Shown piece by piece: positions 17,498 through 25,976 of a DNA stretch of 64,000 nt (the first letter of the stretch is position 1; each line of letters opens with the position of its first letter). This DNA is from Bradyrhizobium sp. MOS003 (GTDB taxonomy: Bacteria > Pseudomonadota > Alphaproteobacteria > Rhizobiales > Xanthobacteraceae): positions 434,001 to 498,000 of the forward strand of contig NZ_PYFW01000004.1 in the NCBI RefSeq assembly GCF_003020125.1. The letters are read 5' to 3'. The notes under the pieces are model-generated. The model did not search any database. It was not told the DNA's origin and worked only from the letters and a program-made list of their open reading frames with translations. A program made the position numbers and the translations under genes.

Positions 17498-17561
17498 CGG
17501 AATCTTCCACGCTTTTGTATAGACTCGCGCTCGACGCAGCGACGACAGAGGGAATCGAACC

Positions 17562-17960
17562 ATGACGCGCGAATTGTTCTGGCTGACACTGACGGTGATC
17601 CTGACCGGGATCCTCTGGATTCCCTACACCATCAACCGGTGCCAGGTCCGCGGTCTCTCGGGCGCCATGGCCAACCCCTCGCGCGGCGACAAGCCGCAGT
17701 CGGAGTGGGCAAACCGCCTGATGTTCGCGCACGACAACGCGGTCGAGAACCTCGTGCTGTTCGCGCCGCTGGTGCTGATCCTCAACGCGATCGACTATTC
17801 CTCGAAATGGACCGTGCTCGCTTGCGCCGTCTATTTCTGGTCGCGCGTCGCGCATCTGATCGTCTACGCGCTCGGGATTCCCGTGTTCCGCACGCTGGCC
17901 TTCACCGTCGGCTTCCTCGCCCAGGCGGTGCTGGCGCTGGCGATCTTCAAGGTGCTCTAG
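17562..17960 (+). CDS. MAPEG-family integral membrane protein
   Basis: 132 residues with four hydrophobic helices. The conserved MAPEG elements are present: an Arg-rich loop after helix 1, RLMFAHDNAVENLVLFAPLVL (an ANxxENL-like motif), and FWSRVAHLIVYALGIPVFRTLAF. Bacterial MAPEG proteins are related to microsomal glutathione transferases, but few have a shown activity. It follows phaC by 64 bases and may share its transcript. It converges on the methyltransferase gene, 16 bases away. Confidence 0.85.
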   Translation: MTRELFWLTLTVILTGILWIPYTINRCQVRGLSGAMANPSRGDKPQSEWANRLMFAHDNAVENLVLFAPLVLILNAIDYSSKWTVLACAVYFWSRVAHLIVYALGIPVFRTLAFTVGFLAQAVLALAIFKVL

Positions 17961-17976
17961 AAACCACGCCTCTTGT

Positions 17977-18582
17977 TCAGGCCTTGCGCACGACGAGATT
18001 CAGCATGTTAGCGGGCGTCTCGTCGAAGCTCTTGATCACGCTGGTTTCGGATGACAGCGTGATCCACGGACCCGAACTGGCGTAGGTCGCACCCAGCCAC
18101 TCGGGCGAGACATAGCTGTAATAGCGCCCGAGGCTGTCGCGGCCGTCGCTCTCGCCCATCTTGTAGCTGGCATAGAAGACGCCCGACGATTTCAGGGCGC
18201 GATGAATCCTTGCGAGGATGCCGGCGAGTTCGTCGCGCGGCACGTGCAGCAGGCAAGCGCTGGCCCAGACGCCGTCATAGGCCTCGTTCGCCTCGAGCTC
18301 GTCGAACCGCATCACCTCGACGGGATGGCCGAGTCGCTGCGACGCGATCTCCGCCATTTCGGGCGAGCCGTCAGTCGCGCGCACCGAAAACCCTTCGGCC
18401 AGCATCACGGCCGAATGATTGCCGGCGCCGCAGCCGAGCTCGAGGATAGAACCGCCCGATGGCAGCAAGGCGAGAAAGCCGCGCAGCCGCGTCGAGGGTG
18501 CCTTCGCCCAGTCCGCGTAGGACCGGGCGTTGCTCCGATAGAATTGCAGGGTCGCATCGTCCACTACAGGACCTCGTGTCAT
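17977..18582 (-). CDS. SAM-dependent methyltransferase, class I
   Basis: 201 residues. Motif I is ILELGCGAGNHSAVM; motif II region is VRATDGSPEMAEIA with the ribose-binding acid; later VWASACLLHVPRDELAGIL and LKSSGVFYASYKMGE complete the fold. The methyl acceptor is unknown. The ATG at 18582 overlaps the argC stop codon by four bases (ATGA), so it is translated as the last gene of the paiB-argC-argC operon. A long in-frame upstream extension merely reads argC in another frame and is rejected. Confidence 0.85.
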   Translation of the reverse strand: MTRGPVVDDATLQFYRSNARSYADWAKAPSTRLRGFLALLPSGGSILELGCGAGNHSAVMLAEGFSVRATDGSPEMAEIASQRLGHPVEVMRFDELEANEAYDGVWASACLLHVPRDELAGILARIHRALKSSGVFYASYKMGESDGRDSLGRYYSYVSPEWLGATYASSGPWITLSSETSVIKSFDETPANMLNLVVRKA

Positions 18583-19625
18583 GGAAACAGCGCGATCTGC
18601 TCCAGCCCCGCCGTCTCCGGCAGCCCGAACATCAGGTTCATGTTCTGGATCGCCTGCCCGGCCGAACCCTTCACCAGATTGTCGAGCGTGGAAATCACGA
18701 TCGCCCGGTTCTTGATCCGGTCGGCGACGACACCGATCTGTACATAGTTGGAGCCGCGCACATTCTGGGTCTGCGGCAGCACGCCCTTCCTGGCGACGTG
18801 CACGAAGGGCTCGTTGGCATAAGCCTGTTCCAGAGCGGCGCGCAGATCGTCCGGCGTCGCGCCGTTCAGCTTGACGTAGGACGTGCACAGTTCGCCGCGC
18901 GCCATCGGAATGAGATGCGGCGTGAAGTTGATCGTCACCGCAGAGCCGGCGGCGACGCCGATCTCCTGCTCGATCTCGGGCGCGTGCCGGTGGGTGCCGA
19001 CCGAATAGGGCGACAGCCCCTCGCCCGCCTCGCTGAACAGCGTGTTCTGCTTCAGGCCGCGGCCGGCGCCGGTGAGGCCCGATTTCGCATCGATGATGAT
19101 GTCGTCGACGTCGATCAGTTTTGCTTTCGCAAGCGGCACCAGCGCGAGCAGCGCCGCCGTGGGATAGCAGCCGGGACAGGCCACCAACCGCGCCGAAATG
19201 ATCTTCTCGCGATAGAATTCGGTCAGGCCATAGACAGCTTCACCCTGCAGTTCGAGCGCCCGGTGCTCATGGCCGTACCATTGCGCATAGGTGTTCTTGT
19301 CCCGCAGCCTGAAATCGGCGGACATGTCCAGGACCTTGATTTTGGGATTGGCCTTGAGGACCGCGGCGATGATTTCCTGCGTGGTGCCGTGCGGCAGCCC
19401 GCAGAACACCGCATCGAGCCTGCTCCAATCGACCTTTTCCCATTCCACGAGCTTCGGCAGGTCCAGCATGAAAAAATGCGGAAACACGTCGCCCATCGAC
19501 TTGCCGGCGTGGGTGTTGGCGGTGAGCGCGATGATCTCGGCATTCGGATGCCGCGCCAGCAGGCGCACCGCATCGGCGCCAGTGTAACCGGAGGCGCCGA
19601 GAATGCCGATCTTCTTCAAACTCAT
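18579..19625 (-). CDS. argC: N-acetyl-gamma-glutamyl-phosphate reductase, long (type 1) family
   Basis: 348 residues. The NADP loop is IGILGASGYTGADAVRLL; the catalytic Cys is in ACPGCYPTAALLAL; HGTTQEII and the GTHRHAPEIEQE His segment are as in type 1 ArgC. The enzyme reduces N-acetylglutamyl 5-phosphate in arginine synthesis. All key residues are intact, so nothing suggests decay. It lies 95 bases after a second, type 2 argC and overlaps the downstream methyltransferase start by four bases. Confidence 0.94.
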   Translation of the reverse strand: MSLKKIGILGASGYTGADAVRLLARHPNAEIIALTANTHAGKSMGDVFPHFFMLDLPKLVEWEKVDWSRLDAVFCGLPHGTTQEIIAAVLKANPKIKVLDMSADFRLRDKNTYAQWYGHEHRALELQGEAVYGLTEFYREKIISARLVACPGCYPTAALLALVPLAKAKLIDVDDIIIDAKSGLTGAGRGLKQNTLFSEAGEGLSPYSVGTHRHAPEIEQEIGVAAGSAVTINFTPHLIPMARGELCTSYVKLNGATPDDLRAALEQAYANEPFVHVARKGVLPQTQNVRGSNYVQIGVVADRIKNRAIVISTLDNLVKGSAGQAIQNMNLMFGLPETAGLEQIALFP

Positions 19626-19721
19626 CAGGCGTACCCTTCAGGTGTCATTCGATCGTCTTGCCGGGGTCGAAAGCTGCAGCGTCGCTCGGTCCACCAGATG
19701 GCCCTCGCGAGCAACGTCTGA

Positions 19722-20705
19722 TCAGTTGCTTGTCGGCAATCCCAGCATCAGCCGCATGTTCTGCACGGCCGCGCCGGACGCGCCCTTGCCGAGATTGTCG
19801 AGCCGGGCGACCAGCACGGCCTGCTGATATTTGTCATTGGCGAAGACGTAGAGCTCGAGCTGATTGGTCTCGTTCAGCGCCTCCGGCTCGATCCGGCCGC
19901 CTTTGCTCGCCTCGTTCTGGAGCGGCATCGCCGAGACGTATGTCGAGCCGGTGTAGCGCTTTGCCAGCGCAGCTTGCAGGTCTGCACCTGTGGGCTTGCC
20001 CGGCAGTGTGTCGAGCTGGAGCGGGATCGAGACCAGCATGCCCTGCCGGTAGTTGCCGACCGAGGGAATGAAGATCGGCCGCCGCGTCAGGTTCGAATAA
20101 AGCTGCATCTCCGGCAGATGCTTGTGCTCGAAGCCGAGGCCGTAGAGTTCGAAGGACGGCGCGCTGCCGTCCTCGAAGCTCGCGATCATTGACTTGCCGC
20201 CGCCGGAATAGCCGCTCACCGCGTTGACCGTGACGGGATAATCCTGCGGCAACAGGCCAGCATCGACGATTGGCCGCAGCAGCGCGATCGCGCCGGTCGG
20301 ATAGCAGCCGGGATTGGAGACCTTCTTCGCCGCCTTGATCTTGCCGGCCTGGTCCGGCGTCAGTTCGGGAAAGCCGTAGGCCCAATCGGGCGCGACCCGG
20401 TAGGCGGTCGAAGCGTCGAGCACCTTCGGGCCCGAGGCGCCCATGCTGTCCACCAGCGCGACTGTTTCCTTGGCGGCATCGTCGGGCAGACAGAGGATGA
20501 CGAGGTCCACCTCCTCCATCAGCGCCTTCTTGGCAGCGGGGTCCTTCCGCTTGTCGTCAGGGATCGTCTTCACGACGACGTCGTTCTGGTGCTTCAGCCG
20601 CTCGTTGATGCCGAGACCGGTGGTGCCGGAGCCGCCGTCGACGAAGACGGTTGCGGGTTTGGTGGCAGCGCCCTTCGGGGCCTGTTTGATGTCAGCGAGG
20701 CTCAT
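19722..20705 (-). CDS. argC2: N-acetyl-gamma-glutamyl-phosphate reductase, short (type 2) family
   Basis: 327 residues. This is the other ArgC family: VFVDGGSGTTGLGINERL forms the NADP loop, VDLVILCLPDDAAKETVALV follows, and the catalytic Cys is in SNPGCYPTGAIALLRP; GYSGGGKSMI is the typical type 2 loop. It should catalyse the same reduction as its neighbour argC, although identity between the two families is low outside the active site. Its ATG overlaps the stop of the paiB-like gene by four bases. Carrying both ArgC families side by side is unusual. Confidence 0.92.
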   Translation of the reverse strand: MSLADIKQAPKGAATKPATVFVDGGSGTTGLGINERLKHQNDVVVKTIPDDKRKDPAAKKALMEEVDLVILCLPDDAAKETVALVDSMGASGPKVLDASTAYRVAPDWAYGFPELTPDQAGKIKAAKKVSNPGCYPTGAIALLRPIVDAGLLPQDYPVTVNAVSGYSGGGKSMIASFEDGSAPSFELYGLGFEHKHLPEMQLYSNLTRRPIFIPSVGNYRQGMLVSIPLQLDTLPGKPTGADLQAALAKRYTGSTYVSAMPLQNEASKGGRIEPEALNETNQLELYVFANDKYQQAVLVARLDNLGKGASGAAVQNMRLMLGLPTSN

Positions 20706-21370
20706 GGCGCGCTCCCTTCGAGCATGTTGGTTTCGTTCGCGAAGGCCTCCGGCCTCACGTCCTGCATCAATTGTGCGATGTGCCTGGCGTCAGCAGCGGG
20801 CTGCGCGCCGAGCGCATTGGCTATCGCCGCATAGTCGGCGTCGGATTTGTGCTGGTTGAGCTTGAAGCTGCCTTCGACCTCCTCAACCGTCATCACCAGG
20901 CCCACGATCGCCTTCTTCATCGCCTCGAGCCGTCCGGCGGTCATCTTGTCAGACGTCCACGGCTTCTTCGGCAACAGCCAGTTCTCGAACTTGTCGCTGA
21001 GGGTGTCGATCTGCACCGCCAGCTCATCATCCGACAACATCCGCACCGGTCCGCTCAGATGCACCGACTGGTAGAGCCAGGTCGGCACCTGGTCCGGCGA
21101 GACGTACCAGTCCGGCGATACATAGGCGTCGGGGCCGTTGACCGCGAGCAGCCAGGACGCATCGCCGCCCGCAAGCTTTAGCAGCGGATTGTGACGGGCG
21201 ACATGAAAGGCGGCCTGCGGCGTGCCGTCGGCCGCATAGGTCAGATAGAACGGCAGCGGCGAGGCCACCGGCTTCCGGCCGTCGAAGGCACACATGGTGC
21301 CGAAGCCGCGCTCGTCGGCGAATTTCAGGCTCGCGGCGCGGTCCGGCTTGAAAAAGGGTGGCGTGTACAT
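20702..21370 (-). CDS. FMN-binding PaiB-family protein
   Basis: 222 residues. N terminus MYTPPFFKPD, HVARHNPL, GPDAYVSPDWY and TWLYQSVHLSG are the conserved blocks of the PaiB family (FMN-binding split-barrel, Pfam-type FMN_bind_2). Bacillus PaiB is described as a negative regulator of degradative enzymes and sporulation, but no DNA-binding domain is seen here, so an FMN- or heme-related role is equally likely. It is the first structural gene of the operon, behind the structured arginine-rich leader at 21470-21547, and is translationally coupled to the type 2 argC. Confidence 0.85.
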   Translation of the reverse strand: MYTPPFFKPDRAASLKFADERGFGTMCAFDGRKPVASPLPFYLTYAADGTPQAAFHVARHNPLLKLAGGDASWLLAVNGPDAYVSPDWYVSPDQVPTWLYQSVHLSGPVRMLSDDELAVQIDTLSDKFENWLLPKKPWTSDKMTAGRLEAMKKAIVGLVMTVEEVEGSFKLNQHKSDADYAAIANALGAQPAADARHIAQLMQDVRPEAFANETNMLEGSAP

Positions 21371-21433
21371 CGTGGTCTCCTGCTGAGCCTCTTTGGGGGC
21401 CGCCGGATCAGATCGCGCTGACAGGAGAGAGAA

Positions 21434-21457
21434 TGCCGCGGATCGGATCCAGCGGCA
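21434..21457 (-). terminator. Terminator/attenuator-like hairpin in the paiB-argC leader
   Basis: On the minus strand TGCCGC pairs with GCGGCA (bases 21457-21452 with 21439-21434), extended inward by GGA/TCC, followed directly by TTCTCTCTCC. It lies after the leader ORF stop and 64 bases before the paiB start codon, the position expected of an attenuator. The tract is pyrimidine-rich rather than pure T, so strength is uncertain. Confidence 0.45.
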
Positions 21458-21469
21458 AAGACGATGATC

Positions 21470-21547
21470 TCAAACGCGATCGACCGCCCAAACCGCAAGA
21501 CTGCGGCGGCGGCGACGGGCGAACAGGATGGTCGCGGCGTTGATCAT
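21470..21547 (-). CDS. Leaderless arginine-rich leader peptide (25 codons)
   Basis: On the minus strand ATG at 21547-21545 opens a 25-codon frame that ends with TGA at 21472-21470. Residues 11-15 are five consecutive Arg (CGT CGC CGC CGC CGC), with another Arg at 24 and one Trp at 20. A consensus promoter puts the transcription start within about 3 bases of the ATG, so translation would be leaderless, as known for trpL of Rhizobiales. The transcript can fold over its whole length: the first 6 bases ATGATC pair with GATCAT right after the stop codon, AACGC with GCGTT, CGACC with GGTCG, GCCC with GGGC, and CCGCA with TGCGG. The operon downstream holds two argC genes. Arg codons are frequent in GC-rich DNA, so chance is not excluded. 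Confidence 0.5.
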   Translation of the reverse strand: MINAATILFARRRRRSLAVWAVDRV

Positions 21548-21555
21548 GGCGCGCG

Positions 21556-21584
21556 GCTATAAGGCCAGATCAGGCTTTCGTCAA
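21556..21584 (-). promoter_or_regulatory. Consensus-like sigma-70 promoter of the paiB-argC operon
   Basis: TTGACG (21584-21579) and TATAGC (21561-21556) are separated by exactly 17 bases on the minus strand. The leader ATG begins 9 bases after the -10 element. The promoter lies in the 46-base gap after the dedA stop codon. Confidence 0.65.
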
Positions 21585-21593
21585 GGTTCGGCG

Positions 21594-22124
21594 TCAGACC
21601 ACCCGCCAGATCCATTCCATGATCTTCGCGAGTACGTCGCCGAACAGCAGGAGCACGGCCGACCAGATCAGGGCCGAGACGAAATTGGCGGCCTGGAAGC
21701 TCCAATAAGGCATCTCGAAGATGCCGGCCGCCAGCGGCACCGAGGCGCGCAAGGGGCCGAAGAAGCGGCCGATGAAGATGCTGGGGATGCCCCAGCTGCG
21801 CACGAAGGCTTCGCCTCTGGGCAGGAGTTCCGGATAGCGCGAGAGCGGCCACATCTGGGCGACCTTCTCCTTGTAGCGATAGCCGAACCAGTACGAGACC
21901 CAGTCGCCCAGCGCCGCCCCGAGGCCGCCGGCGATCCAGACCGGATAGAAGCTGATGCCACTCACCCCGATCAGCGCACCGATCGCGACCAGCGCGCCCC
22001 AGGCCGGGATCAGCAGCGAAATGAAGGCGAGCGACTCTCCGAACGCGAGCAGGAACACGATCGGAGCCGCCCAGGCCTGGTGAACGCGCACGAAATCGGC
22101 CAGGGCGTGCGCAAACTGCTCCAT
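21594..22124 (-). CDS. DedA-family inner membrane protein
   Basis: 176 residues with several hydrophobic segments. The DedA hallmarks are visible: a Glu in LLAFGESLAFISLLIPAWGAL, the GGLGAALGDWVSYWFGY block, FVRSWGIPSIFIGRFFGPLRASVPLAAGI with the conserved Arg residues, and a W-rich C-terminal helix. DedA proteins act in polyprenyl-phosphate or lipid translocation and envelope homeostasis. It is divergent to parE and lies upstream of the paiB-argC promoter. Confidence 0.9.
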   Translation of the reverse strand: MEQFAHALADFVRVHQAWAAPIVFLLAFGESLAFISLLIPAWGALVAIGALIGVSGISFYPVWIAGGLGAALGDWVSYWFGYRYKEKVAQMWPLSRYPELLPRGEAFVRSWGIPSIFIGRFFGPLRASVPLAAGIFEMPYWSFQAANFVSALIWSAVLLLFGDVLAKIMEWIWRVV

Positions 22125-22398
22125 CTAAAAAAGCCTTCCCGCCCCGTCTCAAGGTGCTGCTCGATGAAAAGGACTGGTAAGCCAAGGGCTTGTGTGACAT
22201 CAAGTCACAAAGCTCGGCTCAACCCGGACCAGCCGGTCAATTTGCCGGCAAATGCAGGGCCTGCGGCGTAAAATCGCCGGGATTGAATCCCAACCACTCC
22301 GCCCGGTCCGCCCCGCGGTAACCTTTCCAAGTCAGAAGTGGCATAGTCGGCCCGACCGATTCGCCGCTGATGCGGCCCCTCAAAGCGTATCAAGATAT

Positions 22399-24444
22399 AT
22401 GTCCAAGCAATTGAAGCCCAAAGCAAAAGACGATTTTTTCGGCGGCGATGAGCCGAAGGCGCGCAGTGCGCCCAAGGCGGCGCCGCGCGGAACCGGCGGC
22501 GAAGCCGACTACACCGCGGCCGACATCGAGGTGCTCGAAGGTCTGGAACCGGTGCGGCGGCGGCCCGGCATGTATATCGGCGGCACCGACGAGAAAGCGC
22601 TGCATCATCTGTTCGCCGAAGTCATCGACAACTCGATGGACGAGGCGCTGGCCGGACACGCGACCTTCATCGGCGTTGAGCTCTCCGCGGATGGCTTCCT
22701 CACCGTCACCGACAACGGCCGCGGCATCCCGATCGATCCGCATCCGAAGTTCCCGAAGAAGTCGGCGCTCGAAGTCATCATGTGCACGCTGCATTCGGGC
22801 GGCAAGTTCGACAGCAAGGTCTATGAAACCTCGGGCGGTCTGCACGGCGTCGGCATCTCCGTGGTCAACGCCCTCTCCTCGCTGCTCGAGGTGGAGGTCG
22901 CGCGCAGCCAGAAGCTCTATCGCATGACGTTCGAGCGCGGCCATCCCAAGGGCAAGCTCGAGGACCTCGGCAAGATCAACAACCGCCGCGGCACGCGCGT
23001 CCGGTTCAAGCCCGATACCGACATCTTCGGCGCCAAGGCTGCGTTCAAGCCGCAGCGCCTGTTCAAGATGACGCGCTCGAAGGCCTATCTGTTCGGCGGC
23101 GTCGAGATCCGCTGGAATTGCGCGCCCGAACTGCTCAAGGGCGTCGAGGACGTGCCGGCGGAAGCGACCTTCCACTTCCCCGGCGGTCTCAAGGACTATC
23201 TGGCGGCCGCGATCCACGCCGACACGCTGGTGCACCCGGACATCTTCTCCGGCAAGTCGGGCCGCAACGGCGCCCATGGCGCCTGCGAATGGGCAGTGGC
23301 CTGGACCGCGGATGCCGACGGCTTCCTGTCCTCCTACACCAACACCGTCCCGACGCCCGATGGCGGCACGCACGAATCCGGCCTGCGCAGCGCGCTGCTC
23401 CGCGGTCTGAAGGATCACGCCGAGCGCGTCGGCCAGGGCAAGCGCGCCTCGTCCATTACGTCGGAAGACGTGATGGTCGGAGCCGCCGTGATGCTCTCGG
23501 TGTTCGTGCGCGAGCCCGAATTCCAGGGCCAGACCAAGGATCGTCTCGCAACGGCCGAAGCGCAGCGCATCGTCGAACAGGCGATGAAGGATCCGTTCGA
23601 CCATTGGCTGTCGGGCAATCCGAACATGGCCAACCGGCTGCTCGATTTCGTCGTCGACCGCGCCGAAGAACGGCTGCGGCGGCGGCAGGAGAAGGAGACC
23701 GCGCGGAAAACCGCCGGCAAGAAGTTACGCCTGCCCGGCAAGCTCGCCGACTGCACCGATGCCGGCACCGACGGCTCCGAGCTCTTCATCGTCGAGGGCG
23801 ACTCGGCCGGCGGCAGCGCCAAGCAGGCACGTGATCGCAAGACCCAAGCGGTGTTGCCATTGCGCGGAAAAATCCTCAACGTCGCCTCCGCGGGCAAGGA
23901 CAAGCTGACGGCAAATGCCCAGCTCTCCGACCTCGTGCAGGCGATCGGCTGCGGCCAGCTGCTGCAATACCGCGAAGAGGATCTGCGCTATCAGCGCATC
24001 ATCATCATGACCGACGCCGACGTCGACGGCGCCCACATCGCCTCGCTGCTGATCACCTTCTTCTACCGGCAGATGCCGAAGCTGATCGACGAAGGACATC
24101 TCTTCCTCGCCGTGCCGCCGCTCTACAAGCTCACGCACGGCACCAAGTCGGTCTACGCGCGCGACGACAAGCACAAGGAAGAGCTGATCAAGAGCGCGTT
24201 CAACGCCAACGCCAAGGTCGAGGTGAACCGCTTCAAAGGCCTCGGCGAGATGATGCCGGCGCAGCTCAAGGAAACCACCATGGATCCAGCCAAGCGCACG
24301 CTGCTCAAGGTGGTGCTGCTCGCCGACGACCGCGATACCACTGCGGATTCGGTGGAGCGCCTGATGGGCACCAAGGCCGAGGCGCGATTCGCTTTCATCA
24401 CGGACAAGGCAGAATTCGCCAGCGACGAACTACTGGACGTTTGA
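22399..24444 (+). CDS. parE: DNA topoisomerase IV subunit B
   Basis: 681 residues. GHKL ATPase motifs: EVIDNSMDEALAG, TDNGRGIPIDPHP and GGLHGVGISVVNAL; transducer region follows, and the TOPRIM domain shows FIVEGDSAGGSAKQARDR and MTDADVDGAHIASLL. Early block LEGLEPVRRRPGMYIGG is typical. ParE with ParC decatenates daughter chromosomes. I start at 22399 (MSKQLKPKAKDDFFGGDEP), since the in-frame extension to 22252 is not family-like. The ATG lacks a strong Shine-Dalgarno sequence. An intrinsic terminator follows 28 bases after the stop. Confidence 0.97.
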   Translation: MSKQLKPKAKDDFFGGDEPKARSAPKAAPRGTGGEADYTAADIEVLEGLEPVRRRPGMYIGGTDEKALHHLFAEVIDNSMDEALAGHATFIGVELSADGFLTVTDNGRGIPIDPHPKFPKKSALEVIMCTLHSGGKFDSKVYETSGGLHGVGISVVNALSSLLEVEVARSQKLYRMTFERGHPKGKLEDLGKINNRRGTRVRFKPDTDIFGAKAAFKPQRLFKMTRSKAYLFGGVEIRWNCAPELLKGVEDVPAEATFHFPGGLKDYLAAAIHADTLVHPDIFSGKSGRNGAHGACEWAVAWTADADGFLSSYTNTVPTPDGGTHESGLRSALLRGLKDHAERVGQGKRASSITSEDVMVGAAVMLSVFVREPEFQGQTKDRLATAEAQRIVEQAMKDPFDHWLSGNPNMANRLLDFVVDRAEERLRRRQEKETARKTAGKKLRLPGKLADCTDAGTDGSELFIVEGDSAGGSAKQARDRKTQAVLPLRGKILNVASAGKDKLTANAQLSDLVQAIGCGQLLQYREEDLRYQRIIIMTDADVDGAHIASLLITFFYRQMPKLIDEGHLFLAVPPLYKLTHGTKSVYARDDKHKEELIKSAFNANAKVEVNRFKGLGEMMPAQLKETTMDPAKRTLLKVVLLADDRDTTADSVERLMGTKAEARFAFITDKAEFASDELLDV

Positions 24445-24472
24445 GTCGGCGGCGCAATAGCACTTCGTGGAG

Positions 24473-24499
24473 AGCCCCGGCGAAAAGCCGGGGCTTTTT
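24473..24499 (+). terminator. Intrinsic terminator of parE
   Basis: AGCCCCGGC (24473-24481) and GCCGGGGCT (24487-24495) form a perfect 9-bp stem with loop GAAAA, running into TTTTT. Confidence 0.92.
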
Positions 24500-24871
24500 G
24501 CGTTCAAGGAGCGCGACGGCGTCACCGAGGTCTGCATGGGCTTGAACGAATCGCGCCACCGTCGCTGCGACTCGGCCAGCGACTCAGGCGCTCAAGGCGA
24601 GGCACGGCTGCCTCCATTTCGGACAAAGCCGGATTTCCTAACGAAACCCTACCAGAATAAGAGATTCGAGAAACCAGACAAACTATTGAATATACAAGGT
24701 TATTTCAGATTTTGACAACTGTAGCTAAAATACCCACGCACCGGCGTTTTCCGGCGACTGTGCTTGCCCTGCAACAGCATTCCCGCAGGAAACGTCTATA
24801 GTCCGGGCATCAGATGAAACGAACTTCAGTGCGCTCGCGCTGCTAGACAGACCAAGGTTGGGGATTTTGAC
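24500..24871. other. Intergenic region with AT-rich patch upstream of an outer-membrane gene
   Basis: No gene is supported here. Bases 24640-24730 are much more AT-rich than the rest of the window and contain TTGACA at 24713-24718, which could be the -35 of the outer-membrane gene starting at 24872, although I cannot fit a good -10 element at the usual distance. A TCTATAG at about 24796-24802 is another possible -10. Confidence 0.4.
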
Positions 24872-25654
24872 ATGAAAAAGACTTTGCTCGCTCTGACCGC
24901 GGTTGCCGCGATGACGGGTTCCGCCTCGGCTGCCGATCTCGGTGCCCGTCCCTACGTGAAGGCCCCCATGCCGGCGCCCGTCGCCAACTGGACCGGCTTC
25001 TACGTGTTCGGCGGCGGCGGCGGTGGCCTCTCCAATGCCGACCAGCACGTCCAGACCACCGTTGGTGCCATTCCGCTGACGATCGACCAGCGCCAGGGCG
25101 GCTCCGGCTGGTTCGGCACGGTCGGCGCCGGTTACGACTGGCAGTTCAGCGGCACCTGGGTTGCCGGTGTGTTCGCCGACGGCCAGTTCGGCAGCATCCG
25201 CGCCACGATCCAGGATCCGATCTTCGGCCTCACCGGCAACCAGAAGCTGGAAACCTCCTGGGCCGCGGGCGTGCGCCTCGGCTGGCTGGTCGCTCCGAAC
25301 GTTCTCTCCTACGTCAACGGCGGCTACTCCGGCGCTCACTTCGGCCAGACCAACTTCACCAATCTGGCCGGCACCCCGGCTGGCATCCACCTAAACAGCT
25401 ACAACCGCAACGGCTGGTTCGTCGGCGGCGGTGTCGAGAACAGCCTGAACATCTTCGGCGTCTCTTCGCCCGGCTGGTTCATGAAGACCGAGTATCGTTC
25501 GGCCTTCTACAACGCCAAGACCTCGGACGAGCTGTTCGACGGCACCAACGCGCTGACCGGCAACTCCATCCGCGCCAACAGCTGGAACCAGACGATCTCG
25601 ACCTCGCTGGTCTACCGCTTCAACTGGACCGGTCCGGTCGTCGCCAAGTACTGA
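24872..25654 (+). CDS. Outer membrane beta-barrel protein, Omp25/31-like
   Basis: 260 residues. A signal peptide (MKKTLLALTAVAAMTGSASA) is followed by ADLGARPYVKAP and NWTGFYVFGGGGGG, the standard opening of the Brucella Omp25/31 and Bradyrhizobium porin-like family. Alternating beta-strand pattern continues to the C terminus, which ends SLVYRFNWTGPVVAKY, an 8-strand barrel ending. It is likely an abundant structural or adhesion barrel in the outer membrane. It is followed by a strong terminator, so it is monocistronic. A related barrel is encoded at 27067-27831. Confidence 0.9.
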   Translation: MKKTLLALTAVAAMTGSASAADLGARPYVKAPMPAPVANWTGFYVFGGGGGGLSNADQHVQTTVGAIPLTIDQRQGGSGWFGTVGAGYDWQFSGTWVAGVFADGQFGSIRATIQDPIFGLTGNQKLETSWAAGVRLGWLVAPNVLSYVNGGYSGAHFGQTNFTNLAGTPAGIHLNSYNRNGWFVGGGVENSLNIFGVSSPGWFMKTEYRSAFYNAKTSDELFDGTNALTGNSIRANSWNQTISTSLVYRFNWTGPVVAKY

Positions 25655-25691
25655 GCGACCAAGGACTGATCCGAACGCAAGTTCAGACGTC

Positions 25692-25718
25692 AAAGCCCCG
25701 GCATCGCCGGGGCTTTTT
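25692..25718 (+). terminator. Intrinsic terminator of the outer membrane protein gene
   Basis: AAAGCCCCGGC (25692-25702) pairs with GCCGGGGCTTT (25706-25716) around loop ATC and ends in a T run. Confidence 0.92.
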
Positions 25719-25976
25719 CGTTATGGTCTCGTCGGCGACCAATGCTCGGCTTCGGCGCCGTACGCAGCGCCGGGCCGGGCTTCGATCACTCACATGACGT
25801 CGGTGACCGCCCGCCTGCGGATTACGACAGGCGGTGGGTATCGCCGCGTTGGCTCTGCTGGCGGCGCCATTGTATCCGGACCAAAGCTACGGTTACTGTG
25901 TGCCCCAAGCTTTCGTGGCCACGGCAATCGTTCATGCTTGGAGTCGCGAGGGAAGCAGACCGACGGGGAGGAATGC

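Noticed and set aside
21358..21543. Plus-strand 61-residue open frame over the arg leader
   Set aside because: Shadow of the leader and operon start; no ribosome-binding site, whereas the promoter and leader are on the minus strand.
22390..23604. 404-residue minus-strand open frame opposite parE
   Set aside because: It lies wholly within parE, which shows all GyrB-family motifs in its own frame.
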